Source: Nitrogeniibacter aestuarii
Lineage (GTDB): Bacteria; Pseudomonadota; Gammaproteobacteria; Burkholderiales; Rhodocyclaceae
NCBI RefSeq assembly: GCF_017309585.1
Contig: NZ_CP071321.1
Location: 992,001-1,056,000 of the forward strand
Direction of reading: 5' to 3'
Length of the DNA: 64,000 nt
Below are positions 35,537-44,425 of the stretch, in pieces. A program made the position numbers and the translations under genes. Every line of letters begins with the position of its first letter. Within the stretch, counting starts at the first letter, position 1. The notes beneath the pieces are model-generated. The model saw only the letters and a list, made by a program, of their open reading frames with translations. It did no database searches and had not been told where the DNA came from.

Positions 35537-35656
35537 TCAGGGTTGGTGGGGCAGAGCGCTGCTGATCAGCAGATCGAGCAGCACGGCGAGGCCCACCAGT
35601 GTCAATGCGGTTTGCAGGATGATGGCGCGACGGCGATGGGCGTTGTGCTGGGGCAT
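35537..35656 (-). CDS. Tiny membrane peptide (39 aa) upstream of tonB
   Basis: A 40-codon frame, ATG at 35656 to TGA at 35537, with a basic N-terminus (HNAHRRR) and one clear membrane helix (AIILQTALTLVGLAVLLDLLI). Good third-position G/C. Ribosome-binding site is weak. It lies between bfd and tonB in the iron operon. The stretch 35657-35906 upstream shows no convincing gene. Confidence 0.4.
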   Translation of the reverse strand: MPQHNAHRRRAIILQTALTLVGLAVLLDLLISSALPHQP

Positions 35657-35906
35657 GGTGCTTCGGGTACGTCGCGTGGGCTGTGGCTGGCAATGAGTGG
35701 CGGCCACTCGGTCGGACTGTGATGCAAGGCTCCATCATCGGAGCGGGATCTTCTGAGAGCCCATCTGCCTGAAATGGTCGAACCGGATCTTCGGGCGGGC
35801 GCGTTGTGCTGCGGTGTTTTCGAGTAAGGACTCGAACGGCGGCTTCAGCGCCTGCAGCGCGGCTGGCCTTGCATGGCACGCATGTCTTCGGCCAGCCTGT
35901 CTTGAT

Positions 35907-36125
35907 TCATATCGAGGCTTCCTGATAACCAAGCGGGAATGCCGGTGGCGTCGATGCCTGTTGTTCGAGCGCGCTCTCCAGGCATTCCTTCGCGTGGCAG
36001 CAGCAGGCGCCGCAATCGGAGCCGATGCCCAGGCAGCCGCGCAAGTCGCGCATGCGCCGTGCGCCATTTTGCGCCGCGCTGTGGATGTCGCTCTCGGTTA
36101 CTGCATTGCACACGCATACGTACAT
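35907..36125 (-). CDS. bfd: Bacterioferritin-associated ferredoxin
   Basis: A 72-residue [2Fe-2S] protein with ligands C4-x-C6 and C38-x2-C41, the BFD-fold pattern, and the MYVCVCNAVTESDI start. Bfd reduces ferric iron in bacterioferritin to release it. Second gene behind the two Fur-like boxes, after hemP. Extra Cys (C31, C42, C43, C48) surround the cluster site. Confidence 0.9.
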   Translation of the reverse strand: MYVCVCNAVTESDIHSAAQNGARRMRDLRGCLGIGSDCGACCCHAKECLESALEQQASTPPAFPLGYQEASI

Positions 36126-36154
36126 TCGAGTCTGGCCCCTGTCGTGTCTTGTGA

Positions 36155-36343
36155 CTATTTCGTGAGGATCAGCTTGCCGGCCTTGGTTTCCTGCAGGCGG
36201 TAACGGGTCCCACGGTGTTCGATGGTGACGCAGCTGCGACCGCGCAGCAGTTGCCGGCTTTCGATCGGCGCGTCAGTCTCGGACGCAGCAGTCGTGGCGG
36301 CGGCGTGCGAGGCGGGCGTGTCGGGGAGCTTGGGCGGCGTCAT
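36155..36343 (-). CDS. hemP: Hemin uptake protein HemP
   Basis: A 62-residue protein with the HemP signature in its second half: ESRQLLRGRSCVTIEHRGTRYRLQ and the KAGKLILTK end. HemP is Fur-controlled and promotes heme uptake, probably as a regulator of receptor expression. First gene of the minus-strand iron group; Fur-like palindromes lie 19 and 68 bases upstream. Confidence 0.9.
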   Translation of the reverse strand: MTPPKLPDTPASHAAATTAASETDAPIESRQLLRGRSCVTIEHRGTRYRLQETKAGKLILTK

Positions 36344-36361
36344 CTTTCAATCAACAATGAA

Positions 36362-36380
36362 AATACGAACGATTCGCATT
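36362..36380 (-). promoter_or_regulatory. Fur-like operator, proximal
   Basis: 8-3-8 palindrome AATACGAA-CGA-TTCGCATT (one mismatch between the arms), 19 bases upstream of hemP. Resembles betaproteobacterial Fur boxes (AATGCGAA/TTCGCATT arms). Confidence 0.7.
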
Positions 36381-36410
36381 TAATCAGCTGTGAGGCGGCA
36401 AGTCAACCTG

Positions 36411-36429
36411 AATGCGAAGCATTCGCATT
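36411..36429 (-). promoter_or_regulatory. Fur-like operator, distal
   Basis: Perfect 8-3-8 palindrome AATGCGAA-GCA-TTCGCATT, 49 bases from the proximal copy. The gap also faces the divergent FAA-hydrolase gene, so it could influence both directions, though the iron genes are the natural target. Confidence 0.7.
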
Positions 36430-36532
36430 GTTGTGGACTGCGTCCTGGCGACGAAAGCGCGGGGAGCGGTTTATAGTGAGGCGATGTTCATGACTGCCGG
36501 GTGTCCGGCAAGGTAACGCGAGGGAAAACACC

Positions 36533-37231
36533 ATGGCTTTCGTGATTTCTGCGCCCAGGCAGGCGACCGTGCCGGTGGCCGGTCGATCGGATGAATTTCC
36601 GGTGCGTCGGGTGTACTGCATCGGGCGCAACTACGCCGCGCACGCCAGGGAAATGGGGGGATCGCCCGATCGGGAGCCGCCGTTCTTTTTCTGCAAGCCG
36701 GCGGATGCGGTCTATCCCGTCATCTCCGGTGAAACCGGGGACTGGCGCTATCCGGGCATGACCAAGGACGTGCACCACGAGATCGAAATGGTGGCTGCCA
36801 TCGGCCGGGGCGGGCGCAATATCGTGGTGGACGCGGCGCTCGATCATGTCTGGGGTTATGGGGTCGGGCTGGATATGACCCGTCGCGATCTTCAGGCCGA
36901 ACTCAAGGCACAAGGGCGTAGCTGGGAGGTGGCCAAGGCCTTCGATCACTCGGCACCGATGTCGGCCTTGCGTCCGGTGAGCGAGATCGGTCATCCAACC
37001 GCAGGCGCCATCTGGCTTGATGTGAATGGTGAGCGTCGCCAGACCGGCGATCTGTCGGACATGATCTGGTCGGTGGCCGAGGCCGTGGCAGAACTGTCGC
37101 GCTACTTCCTGCTCGCGCCGGGTGATCTGCTCATGACCGGAACCCCCTCGGGCGTCGGCCCGGCGAAGAAGGGGGATGTCCTGGTCGGTGGTGTGGAAGG
37201 CGTGGCCGAGCTTTCGATCAAGGTGCTCTGA
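36533..37231 (+). CDS. Fumarylacetoacetate hydrolase family protein (fumarylpyruvate hydrolase-like)
   Basis: A 232-residue FAH-family enzyme: VYCIGRNYAAHAREMG, the metal-binding HHEIEMV (about residue 80) and GDLLMTGTPSGVGP. The closest general match is the fumarylpyruvate hydrolase/acylpyruvase group that ends gentisate-type aromatic degradation. No aromatic pathway genes adjoin it, so the real substrate is open. The divergent neighbour is hemP. Confidence 0.85.
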   Translation: MAFVISAPRQATVPVAGRSDEFPVRRVYCIGRNYAAHAREMGGSPDREPPFFFCKPADAVYPVISGETGDWRYPGMTKDVHHEIEMVAAIGRGGRNIVVDAALDHVWGYGVGLDMTRRDLQAELKAQGRSWEVAKAFDHSAPMSALRPVSEIGHPTAGAIWLDVNGERRQTGDLSDMIWSVAEAVAELSRYFLLAPGDLLMTGTPSGVGPAKKGDVLVGGVEGVAELSIKVL

Positions 37232-37282
37232 TGCGCGAGCCGGCCGGCGGGCCGCCTCCGACCACGCCGGCTGCCCGGGGGA

Positions 37283-38656
37283 CTACTTCGCGAGTTTCCT
37301 GATGGCGTTCGAAGTTGCGACCGAACCTTCGGTGACAAAGGCTTCCACATTGGCTTCGATGGTGTCCGGGTCGTACAGGTAGTTCACCATCAGGCCAAAG
37401 GACTGCTTGATGCCCTTGGAGGAGGTGTCGCCCATCCAGTTGAGCCGTTCGATGCGCGCGCCATTGCCCAGATGGAAGCGGGCGACCGGGTCAAAGGGCA
37501 GGTCGCCCCGGCCGCGGCCAGAAACCAGATAGCGCGCGGCGACGCGGCTGAGCGCAGGCTGGAGCGCATCCGGCATGCCGGGCTGCTCCAGCCAGGTGTC
37601 TTCAAGCACCATCGCAAGCAGGGTGTCCGCATCGGCGGCAGGGACGCCCAGGTCGGTCAGTTTCTTCCATTCGCTGTCGGTCACCGCGTCATCGAGCACC
37701 TCCGGGTGCTCGCGCAGCCAGTGGCGCAGTCTCGGCATGGGCGAGAGGGTGGCGAACTGCTTGAGACCGGGTAGATCACGTTTCAGATCATCGACCACGC
37801 GTTTGAGCAGGAAGTTGCCGAACGACACGCCGCGCAGCCCCACCTGGGTGTTGCTGATCGAATAGAAGATGGCAGTGTTGGCCTTCTCCGGGTCGGCAAG
37901 GGGGGCCATCTCGTCGAGCAGGCGCTGAACGTTGCCGGCCAGCTCTTCAACCAGGGCGACTTCCACGAAGATGAGCGGCTCGAGCGGCATGCGCGGATGG
38001 AAGAACGCGTAGCAGCGGCGGTCGGCATCGAGGCGGTTCTTGAGGTCCATCCACGAGCGGATCTCGTGGACGGCCTCGTACTGCACCAGCTTTTCAAGCA
38101 GGGCGGCGGGCGATTCCCAGGTGATGCGGCGCAATTCCAGAAAGCCCACGTCGAACCAGGCATTCAGGCGCGCTTCGAGCTCGCGGTCGAGGGCCTTGAG
38201 TTCGGGGTCGTCCTTGAGAAAGCGCAGCAGGTCGGCGCGCAGGTCCACCAGGAACTTGACCCCCTGGGGAATGGCGTTGAACTGGGTGAGTATGCGGATG
38301 CGTTTAGAGCGCATGGCGGCCCGGAGGGAGGCCTCCGCGTTCCATTGCGCTGTCGTGCCGATGGCCTGTTGATAGGCTTCGTGCGCTTCGGCGACACGCG
38401 CCGGGTCGGGGCCGAATTCGAGCGCGATCATGCGCAGGAACGCGTGGCGGGCGTCGTCATCGAGCTGCAGGTAGGTGTGGGCGAGGCGTGCCGCACGCTG
38501 TCGCGTGGTGACTTCGCCGCCAGCGCCCTCGGCGCATTCCTGCAGCTGTTCGCGGATGCGATCCAGGTCGTGGGGTTCGAGATGGGCCTGCTCCTTGCCG
38601 CCCCAGGAGATGATGGCGCGCATGGCGTTGAGGCCACGGGATACGAGATTGGACAT
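37283..38656 (-). CDS. Malonyl-CoA decarboxylase
   Basis: A 457-residue MCD. An N-terminal helical domain (residues 1-170) is followed by the GNAT-like catalytic domain with ALVEELAGNVQ, NTAIFYSISNTQVGLRGVSFGNFLLKRVV (named in parts) and the catalytic-type His in VARFHLGNGARIERLNW. Converts malonyl-CoA to acetyl-CoA. Start at 38656 with GGAGG just upstream; the reading frame continues upstream without support. Stands alone, next to lgt. Confidence 0.92.
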   Translation of the reverse strand: MSNLVSRGLNAMRAIISWGGKEQAHLEPHDLDRIREQLQECAEGAGGEVTTRQRAARLAHTYLQLDDDARHAFLRMIALEFGPDPARVAEAHEAYQQAIGTTAQWNAEASLRAAMRSKRIRILTQFNAIPQGVKFLVDLRADLLRFLKDDPELKALDRELEARLNAWFDVGFLELRRITWESPAALLEKLVQYEAVHEIRSWMDLKNRLDADRRCYAFFHPRMPLEPLIFVEVALVEELAGNVQRLLDEMAPLADPEKANTAIFYSISNTQVGLRGVSFGNFLLKRVVDDLKRDLPGLKQFATLSPMPRLRHWLREHPEVLDDAVTDSEWKKLTDLGVPAADADTLLAMVLEDTWLEQPGMPDALQPALSRVAARYLVSGRGRGDLPFDPVARFHLGNGARIERLNWMGDTSSKGIKQSFGLMVNYLYDPDTIEANVEAFVTEGSVATSNAIRKLAK

Positions 38657-38691
38657 GGTGATGCCTCCGGAACGCGGACGTCTCTCGTGGA

Positions 38692-39486
38692 TCAGTCCGC
38701 GGCGTTTCGGTTTGCCTGTACGAGCAGGGCGATGCCAATGCCGATCATGGGCACGCAAAGCCACTGTGCCGTGGTGAGATAGGGGGTGATCCAGCTGAAG
38801 ATGCCCGGATCCGGCGTACGGAAGAACTCGGCCGAGAAGCGCAGCACGCCATAGCCGATCAGGAACATGGCCGAGGTGGCACGCAAGGGCCGGGGTATGC
38901 GGCTGTACCACCACAGAAGCAGGAACAGCAGCAGGCCTTCGCCCGCCATCTGGTAGATCTGGGAGGGGTGGCGCGGTAGGTCGTCCACGTGAGGGAAGAT
39001 CATGGCCCAGGGCAGGTCGGCCGGTGCGACCCGGCCCCACAGCTCACCATTGATGAAGTTGCCGATGCGCCCGGCCGCCAGACCGGTGGGCACCAGCGGG
39101 GCGATGAAATCGGTCACCGCCCAGAAGCCCTTGCCATGACGCCGGCCATACAGCCACATGGCCACCAGCACACCGAGGAAGCCGCCATGGAAGCTCATGC
39201 CCCCTTTCCACACCGCGAACATCTCCAGCGGATGGCTGAAATAGTAGGCCGGCTGATAGAACAGGATCTCGCCGAGTCGCCCGCCCACGATCACACCCAG
39301 CACGCCGTAAAAGAGCAGATCGTCAACCTGCTGCGGCGTCCAGTTCAGGTCGGGCCGGCGCCGGATGTGCAGGCGGCCAAGCAGCATGAACAGGCCGAAG
39401 GCCGCCAGATAGGTGAGGCCGTACCAATGAACCTTCAGGGGGCCGAGCGCGAACGCGACCGGATCGATCTGTGGGTAGATGAGCAT
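38692..39486 (-). CDS. lgt: Prolipoprotein diacylglyceryl transferase
   Basis: A 264-residue membrane enzyme that adds diacylglycerol to lipobox Cys. Hallmarks: HWYGLTYLAAF, the GGMSFHGGFLGV block, and the Lgt signature GRIGNFINGELWGR (about residues 143-156), then RHPSQIYQM. Starts 4 bases after the yceH stop. Confidence 0.95.
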   Translation of the reverse strand: MLIYPQIDPVAFALGPLKVHWYGLTYLAAFGLFMLLGRLHIRRRPDLNWTPQQVDDLLFYGVLGVIVGGRLGEILFYQPAYYFSHPLEMFAVWKGGMSFHGGFLGVLVAMWLYGRRHGKGFWAVTDFIAPLVPTGLAAGRIGNFINGELWGRVAPADLPWAMIFPHVDDLPRHPSQIYQMAGEGLLLFLLLWWYSRIPRPLRATSAMFLIGYGVLRFSAEFFRTPDPGIFSWITPYLTTAQWLCVPMIGIGIALLVQANRNAAD

Positions 39487-39490
39487 GGGG

Positions 39491-40144
39491 TCAGTCTTCG
39501 CCCAGGCTGGCCTTGAGCGCGTTGAGTTCGGCGCGCAGGGCCGCCACTTCGGCTTCCAGCGTCTCGACCCGGGCGGACAGGCCGCCGGCACCGCCCCCAC
39601 CGCTGGCCACCGACGCCACCACGGCGTCCACGTCCACATCGCCACACATCAGGTGCGCGTAGCGGGTTTCCTTGGTGCCCGGGGCGCGGGGCAGGGCGAG
39701 CACCATCGGGGGGTATTTTTCTTCGAGATGTTCGAGCCCGGCCTGGACGGCGGCCACATCGTCAAAGCGGTGCATGCGTTCGCTGCGGGTGCGAAGCTCG
39801 CCCGCTGTCTGGGGGCCGCGCAGCATCAGCAGGGCCAGCAGGGCCTGCTCGGCCGGTGGCAGGGAATGACGCAGGCGAATCAGCTGTTCGTACTTGACCA
39901 CGCGCGCGCCCTCTCGGCGACCGACCAGGCCGCGGGCGTGAAGGGATTCGACGGCATCGGCCACCGTGGCCTCGTCCAGACTCATCACCGGGTCGCGCCC
40001 GGTGAGCTGGTTGCACCCGTTGGTGAGCGCGTTGAGGCTCAGCGGGTACTGGTCGGGCGTGGTGTAGCCCTTCTCGATGAGCACGCCAAGTACGCGGGCC
40101 TCCTCGGCACTCAGATCAAAGCCGTCGGTGTTCTCTTCACTCAT
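39491..40144 (-). CDS. YceH/DUF480 family protein
   Basis: A 217-residue winged-helix protein of the UPF0502 (DUF480) family: LSAEEARVLGVLIEKGYTTPDQYPLSLNALTNGCNQ is the diagnostic N-terminus (named in parts), then RGPQTAGELRTRSERMH. A coiled-coil tail (about 185-215) ends the protein. Function unknown. Probably co-transcribed with lgt. Confidence 0.9.
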   Translation of the reverse strand: MSEENTDGFDLSAEEARVLGVLIEKGYTTPDQYPLSLNALTNGCNQLTGRDPVMSLDEATVADAVESLHARGLVGRREGARVVKYEQLIRLRHSLPPAEQALLALLMLRGPQTAGELRTRSERMHRFDDVAAVQAGLEHLEEKYPPMVLALPRAPGTKETRYAHLMCGDVDVDAVVASVASGGGGAGGLSARVETLEAEVAALRAELNALKASLGED

Positions 40145-40201
40145 GGGGCATCCTGGTTCGGGGCAGACCCGAATGATAGCCGAGCACGTTGCAAAGGCGT
40201 G

Positions 40202-41851
40202 CTACGACGCGCGCAGACCCTCGCGGGTCAGGTCGATGAGCGCCCGGGTGGACGCGTCGGCGTCGTCCGGATAGCCGCCTTCGTCGTAGGCCGCTTCAAT
40301 CCGTTTGGCCAGCTGTTTGCCCAGCTCGACGCCCCACTGGTCAAAGCTGTTGACCTGCCACAGAACGCCCTGGGTGAACACCTTGTGTTCGTACATGGCA
40401 ATCAGCGCCCCCAGGCTGCGCGGGGTCAGTTCGTCGAGCAGCACCATGTTGGTTGGGCGGTTGCCTGCGAAGGTGCGATGGGGCGCCAGTTCGCGGATGC
40501 GGGCCTCGCTCACGCCGGCTTCGCGCATCTCCGCCACCGCCTGTTCGGTACTTCGACCCTGCATGAGCGCCTGAGCTTGGGCGATGCAGTTGGAGAGGAT
40601 GACCTTGTGGTGGGCGTCCGGGCTCAGACGGTTGCGCACGCTGACGATGAAATCCGCCGGAATGAGCTCGGTGCCCTGGTGGAGCAGCTGATAGAAGGCG
40701 TGCTGGCCATTGATGCCGCTGTAGCCCCAGACCACCGGGCCGGTATGACGCTCGACCGGCTTGCCGTCACGGGTGACCGATTTCCCGTTGCTTTCCATGT
40801 CCAGCTGCTGCAGGAAGGCTGGCAGCTGACGTAGCCCGTGATCATAGGGCGAGACCAGTTGGGTGTTGGCGCCCATGCCGTTGATGTACCAGACGCCGAT
40901 CAGTGCGAGCAGCACCGGCAGGTTTTCCTGCCATGGTGCCGTGCGGAAGTGATGGTCCATCTGGTGCGCACCGGCGAGCAGCTCGTCGAAGACATCGGGG
41001 CCGACCGAGAGCATGACCGGCAAGCCGATTGCGGACCACAGCGAGTAGCGCCCGCCGACCCAGTCCCAGAAGCCGAACATGTTGTCGGTGTCGATACCGA
41101 AGGCGGCGACCTTCTCCGCGTTGGTGGACACGGCGACGAAGTGTTTGGCGATGTCGGCTTCGCTGGCCCCCTGATCGAGAAACCACTGGCGGGCCGTGTT
41201 GGCATTGACCAGCGTCTCCTGGGTACCGAACGACTTGGACGCAATGACGAACAGGGTGGTGTTCGGATCGAGGTGCCTGAGCAGTCCGGTAATGAGCGTG
41301 CCATCCACGTTGGCCACGAAGTGGGTCCGCAGGCGGGGGTGGGCATGCGCGCTCAGCGCGTCGCAGACCATGCGCGGACCGAGGTCGGAGCCGCCGATGC
41401 CGATGTTGACCACATCGGTTATGGCCTCGCCGGTGCGACCCAGCCACTGGCCGTCGCGGACCTGGTCGGCAAAACGGCGAACCCGGGAGAGGACAGCGTG
41501 AACGTCGTCGACCACATTGCGTCCGCCGACCTCGAGGACGGCATCGCGCGGCATGCGCAAGGCCGCATGCAGGGCGGGGCGCTGTTCCGTGCTGTTGATG
41601 GACTCTCCGGCGAACATGGCGTCGATGGCCGTGCGCAGTCCCATGGCATCGGCCAGCGAGAACAGGGCCTCAAGGCCGTCGTGGTCGATGCGGTTCTTGC
41701 TGTAATCGAGCAGGACGGGGCCGCTGCGGACCTGCATGCGCTCGGCGCGACGCTCGTCGGCGGCGAAAAGGTCGCGAATCCGGTGGCTCTTGAATGCGTC
41801 TGCGTGTGCTTGTACACGGTGCCATGCGCCATGGCGTGTCGTTTGGGTCAT
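40202..41851 (-). CDS. pgi: Glucose-6-phosphate isomerase
   Basis: A 549-residue Pgi, normal length. Signature segments VVNIGIGGSDLGPRM (substrate phosphate site), SKSFGTQETLVNA, GGRYSLWSAIGLP and the C-terminal QGVLWQVNSFDQWGVELGK. Start at 41851 gives the family N-terminus (MTQTTRHGAW). Divergent from ilvD. Confidence 0.95.
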   Translation of the reverse strand: MTQTTRHGAWHRVQAHADAFKSHRIRDLFAADERRAERMQVRSGPVLLDYSKNRIDHDGLEALFSLADAMGLRTAIDAMFAGESINSTEQRPALHAALRMPRDAVLEVGGRNVVDDVHAVLSRVRRFADQVRDGQWLGRTGEAITDVVNIGIGGSDLGPRMVCDALSAHAHPRLRTHFVANVDGTLITGLLRHLDPNTTLFVIASKSFGTQETLVNANTARQWFLDQGASEADIAKHFVAVSTNAEKVAAFGIDTDNMFGFWDWVGGRYSLWSAIGLPVMLSVGPDVFDELLAGAHQMDHHFRTAPWQENLPVLLALIGVWYINGMGANTQLVSPYDHGLRQLPAFLQQLDMESNGKSVTRDGKPVERHTGPVVWGYSGINGQHAFYQLLHQGTELIPADFIVSVRNRLSPDAHHKVILSNCIAQAQALMQGRSTEQAVAEMREAGVSEARIRELAPHRTFAGNRPTNMVLLDELTPRSLGALIAMYEHKVFTQGVLWQVNSFDQWGVELGKQLAKRIEAAYDEGGYPDDADASTRALIDLTREGLRAS

Positions 41852-42043
41852 GCCGCGATCCAATGCTGTTCTTGTGCTGCAATTGAAGTGACATTCATGG
41901 GGCAAACGTTAGCACATCGAGGTTCAATCCGTCTGCGGACGCTGCAGCGCAGCATGTCGATCGGGCAGCCCGTCACCCTGTCTGCGCGAGTGCTTTGGGC
42001 GGAGTACAATGTTGGGCTAAACCGAATCTGCGGAGACACATCC

Positions 42044-43894
42044 ATGCCCCAATATCGTTCCCGTACCTCCACGGCCGGTCGCAACATGGCCGGTGCGCGT
42101 GCCCTGTGGCGCGCCACCGGCATGAAAGACGGCGACTTCGAAAAGCCGATCATCGCGGTGGTCAACAGCTTCACCCAGTTCGTTCCCGGTCATGTGCACC
42201 TCAAAGACATGGGCCAGCTGGTGGCACGGGAAATCGAGAAAGCCGGTGGGGTGGCCAAGGAGTTCAACACCATCGCGGTCGATGACGGCATCGCCATGGG
42301 TCATGGTGGCATGCTCTACAGCCTGCCCTCGCGCGACCTGATCGCCGACAGCGTCGAGTACATGGTCAATGCCCACACGGCCGACGCCATGGTGTGCATC
42401 TCGAACTGCGACAAGATCACCCCGGGGATGCTGATGGCCGCCATGCGCCTGAACATCCCGGCCATCTTCGTCTCTGGCGGCCCGATGGAAGCCGGCAAGG
42501 TGAAGTGGGAAAACAAGGTGATTGCGCTGGATCTGGTCGATGCCATGGTCAAGGCGGCTGATGACAGCTGTTCCGACGAGGAAGTGGCCGCCATCGAGCG
42601 TTCTGCGTGCCCGACCTGTGGCTCGTGCTCCGGCATGTTCACCGCCAACTCCATGAACTGTCTGACCGAGGCCCTGGGGCTGTCGCTGCCGGGCAACGGC
42701 ACCATCGTGGCCACCCATGCGGATCGCCGTCGTCTGTTCGAGGAAGCCGGACGTCGCGTGGTGGAGATGGCCCGCCGTTACTACGAGCAGGACGACGCCT
42801 CGGTGCTGCCGCGCTCGATCGCGACCTTTGCGGCCTTTGAGAACGCCATGAGCCTTGATGTGGCCATGGGTGGTTCGACTAATACCGTGCTGCATCTGCT
42901 GGCAGCGGCGCAGGAGGCCAAGGTGGATTTCACCATGGCCGATATCGACCGGATCTCGCGCAAGGTGCCGTGCCTGTCCAAGGTGGCCCCGGCGGTGCCG
43001 GACGTGCATATCGAAGACGTGCACCGCGCCGGCGGCATCATGGGCATTCTCGGCGAACTCAATCGTGCCGGGCTGTTGCACAGTGATACTCATACGGTCC
43101 ACAGCAAGACGATGGGCGATGCACTCGCCCGCTGGGACGTGATGAAAGCCCATGACAATTCCGTGTTCGATTTCTATCGCGCGGCCCCCGGCGGGGTGCC
43201 GACTCAGGTGGCCTTCAGCCAGGACCGCCGCTGGAACGAGCTGGACATGGACCGCACCAAGGGGGTGATCCGCGACAAGGCCAATGCCTTCAGCCAGGAA
43301 GGTGGTCTGGCCGTGCTTTACGGCAACATCGCCGAGAAGGGTTGCATCGTGAAGACGGCGGGTGTGGATGAGTCCATCTGGACCTTCACCGGCCGTGCCC
43401 GTGTGTTCGAAAGTCAGGATGCCGCCGTCGAAGCCATTCTGGGTGAACAGGTGGTGGCTGGCGATGTGGTCATCATCCGCTACGAAGGCCCGAAGGGCGG
43501 GCCCGGCATGCAGGAGATGCTCTACCCGACCAGCTACCTCAAGTCCAAGGGGCTGGGCAAGGCGTGCGCCTTGCTCACCGATGGCCGCTTCTCGGGCGGC
43601 ACCTCGGGGCTGTCGATCGGGCATGCGTCGCCGGAAGCAGCCATGGGCGGCGCCATCGCGCTGGTGGAAGAGGGCGATACCATCGAAATCGATATCCCCA
43701 ATCGCACGATCAATCTGGCCATCAGTGACGACGATCTGGCCAAGCGCCGTGCCGCCATGGAGGCCAAGGGGGCTGATGCCTGGAAGCCCATCGGCCGTGA
43801 GCGGGTGGTGTCGCAGGCCTTGCAGGCCTATGCGGCGCTGACCACCAGTGCCGACACGGGGGCGGTCAGGGATCTGTCCCAGCTGCAGCGCTGA
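42044..43894 (+). CDS. ilvD: Dihydroxy-acid dehydratase
   Basis: A 616-residue IlvD for valine/isoleucine/pantothenate synthesis. Fe-S ligands lie in SNCDKITPGML (about residue 122) and CPTCGSCSGMFTANSMNC (about 195). C-terminal swivel domain with TDGRFSGGTSGLSIGH. Start at 42044 preceded by GGAGA; the frame stays open far upstream over the opposing pgi gene, which is only a shadow. Followed by a terminator. Confidence 0.96.
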   Translation: MPQYRSRTSTAGRNMAGARALWRATGMKDGDFEKPIIAVVNSFTQFVPGHVHLKDMGQLVAREIEKAGGVAKEFNTIAVDDGIAMGHGGMLYSLPSRDLIADSVEYMVNAHTADAMVCISNCDKITPGMLMAAMRLNIPAIFVSGGPMEAGKVKWENKVIALDLVDAMVKAADDSCSDEEVAAIERSACPTCGSCSGMFTANSMNCLTEALGLSLPGNGTIVATHADRRRLFEEAGRRVVEMARRYYEQDDASVLPRSIATFAAFENAMSLDVAMGGSTNTVLHLLAAAQEAKVDFTMADIDRISRKVPCLSKVAPAVPDVHIEDVHRAGGIMGILGELNRAGLLHSDTHTVHSKTMGDALARWDVMKAHDNSVFDFYRAAPGGVPTQVAFSQDRRWNELDMDRTKGVIRDKANAFSQEGGLAVLYGNIAEKGCIVKTAGVDESIWTFTGRARVFESQDAAVEAILGEQVVAGDVVIIRYEGPKGGPGMQEMLYPTSYLKSKGLGKACALLTDGRFSGGTSGLSIGHASPEAAMGGAIALVEEGDTIEIDIPNRTINLAISDDDLAKRRAAMEAKGADAWKPIGRERVVSQALQAYAALTTSADTGAVRDLSQLQR

Positions 43895-43916
43895 GCGCCG
43901 CGGTTCGCCTGATCAA

Positions 43917-43942
43917 CAGGGTCGCTTCGGCGGCCCTTTTTC
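43917..43942 (+). terminator. Terminator after ilvD
   Basis: Hairpin AGGGTCGC-TTCG-GCGGCCCT (one bulged pair) followed by T5, 23 bases after the ilvD stop. Confidence 0.75.
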
Positions 43943-44025
43943 ATGACACCGCCGGCCGGTGGTCGGCGCTGTTGAACCAGTCCCACGTCCTGTCGTCATT
44001 CAATGAAACGGGCGAGGAGCGTGTC

Positions 44026-44415
44026 ATGGCGTCTGAACAGCGAGAAACCCTCATCCTCCGGGTGTGGCCATGGCTCACCCGGTTGGCGGTCGCCATGGCG
44101 GTTGGCAATCTGCTGATGGCGGTCGTGGTGCGCCTGTGGGGGCCGGCGCTGCACCCGGTGTTTGTCGATCCGCATACCTGGTTGCTGTTTCTGGTGACCG
44201 GCTTGTCACTGGCCGCTCAGGCCGGCCTGATGCGATACACCCAGCACGTACTCATGCGCGAGGCGGCCAACCTGCAGGCCCGGCTGGGCGCGCGCGAGCG
44301 CCATCGACGCATCGTGCATCGAAAGACCCGGCTGCTGCGCCATCTGGGGCGCCATCGACGTGTCGGTGCGCAGCTCTCACCCATGGTGACCAGCGGTCTG
44401 CGCGACGGGGCGTGA
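44026..44415 (+). CDS. Two-span membrane protein, unknown
   Basis: A 129-residue protein with two hydrophobic segments (about residues 10-38 and 50-66) and a strongly basic C-terminal half (RARER- and RHRR-type stretches) that may face nucleic acid or phospholipid. GAGGAG at 44014-44019 supports the start at 44026. No family recognised. Convergent with the GST gene. Confidence 0.6.
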   Translation: MASEQRETLILRVWPWLTRLAVAMAVGNLLMAVVVRLWGPALHPVFVDPHTWLLFLVTGLSLAAQAGLMRYTQHVLMREAANLQARLGARERHRRIVHRKTRLLRHLGRHRRVGAQLSPMVTSGLRDGA

Positions 44416-44425
44416 AGGACCCGGT

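Noticed and set aside
35735..35906. Coding-like stretch between the tiny tonB-upstream peptide and bfd
   Set aside because: No start codon in the best frame and a stop soon after the only ATG (21 codons). It may be a decayed remnant but cannot be supported.
40838..42043. Upstream extension of the ilvD frame across pgi
   Set aside because: It is antisense to pgi; IlvD begins at 42044 with the family N-terminus.
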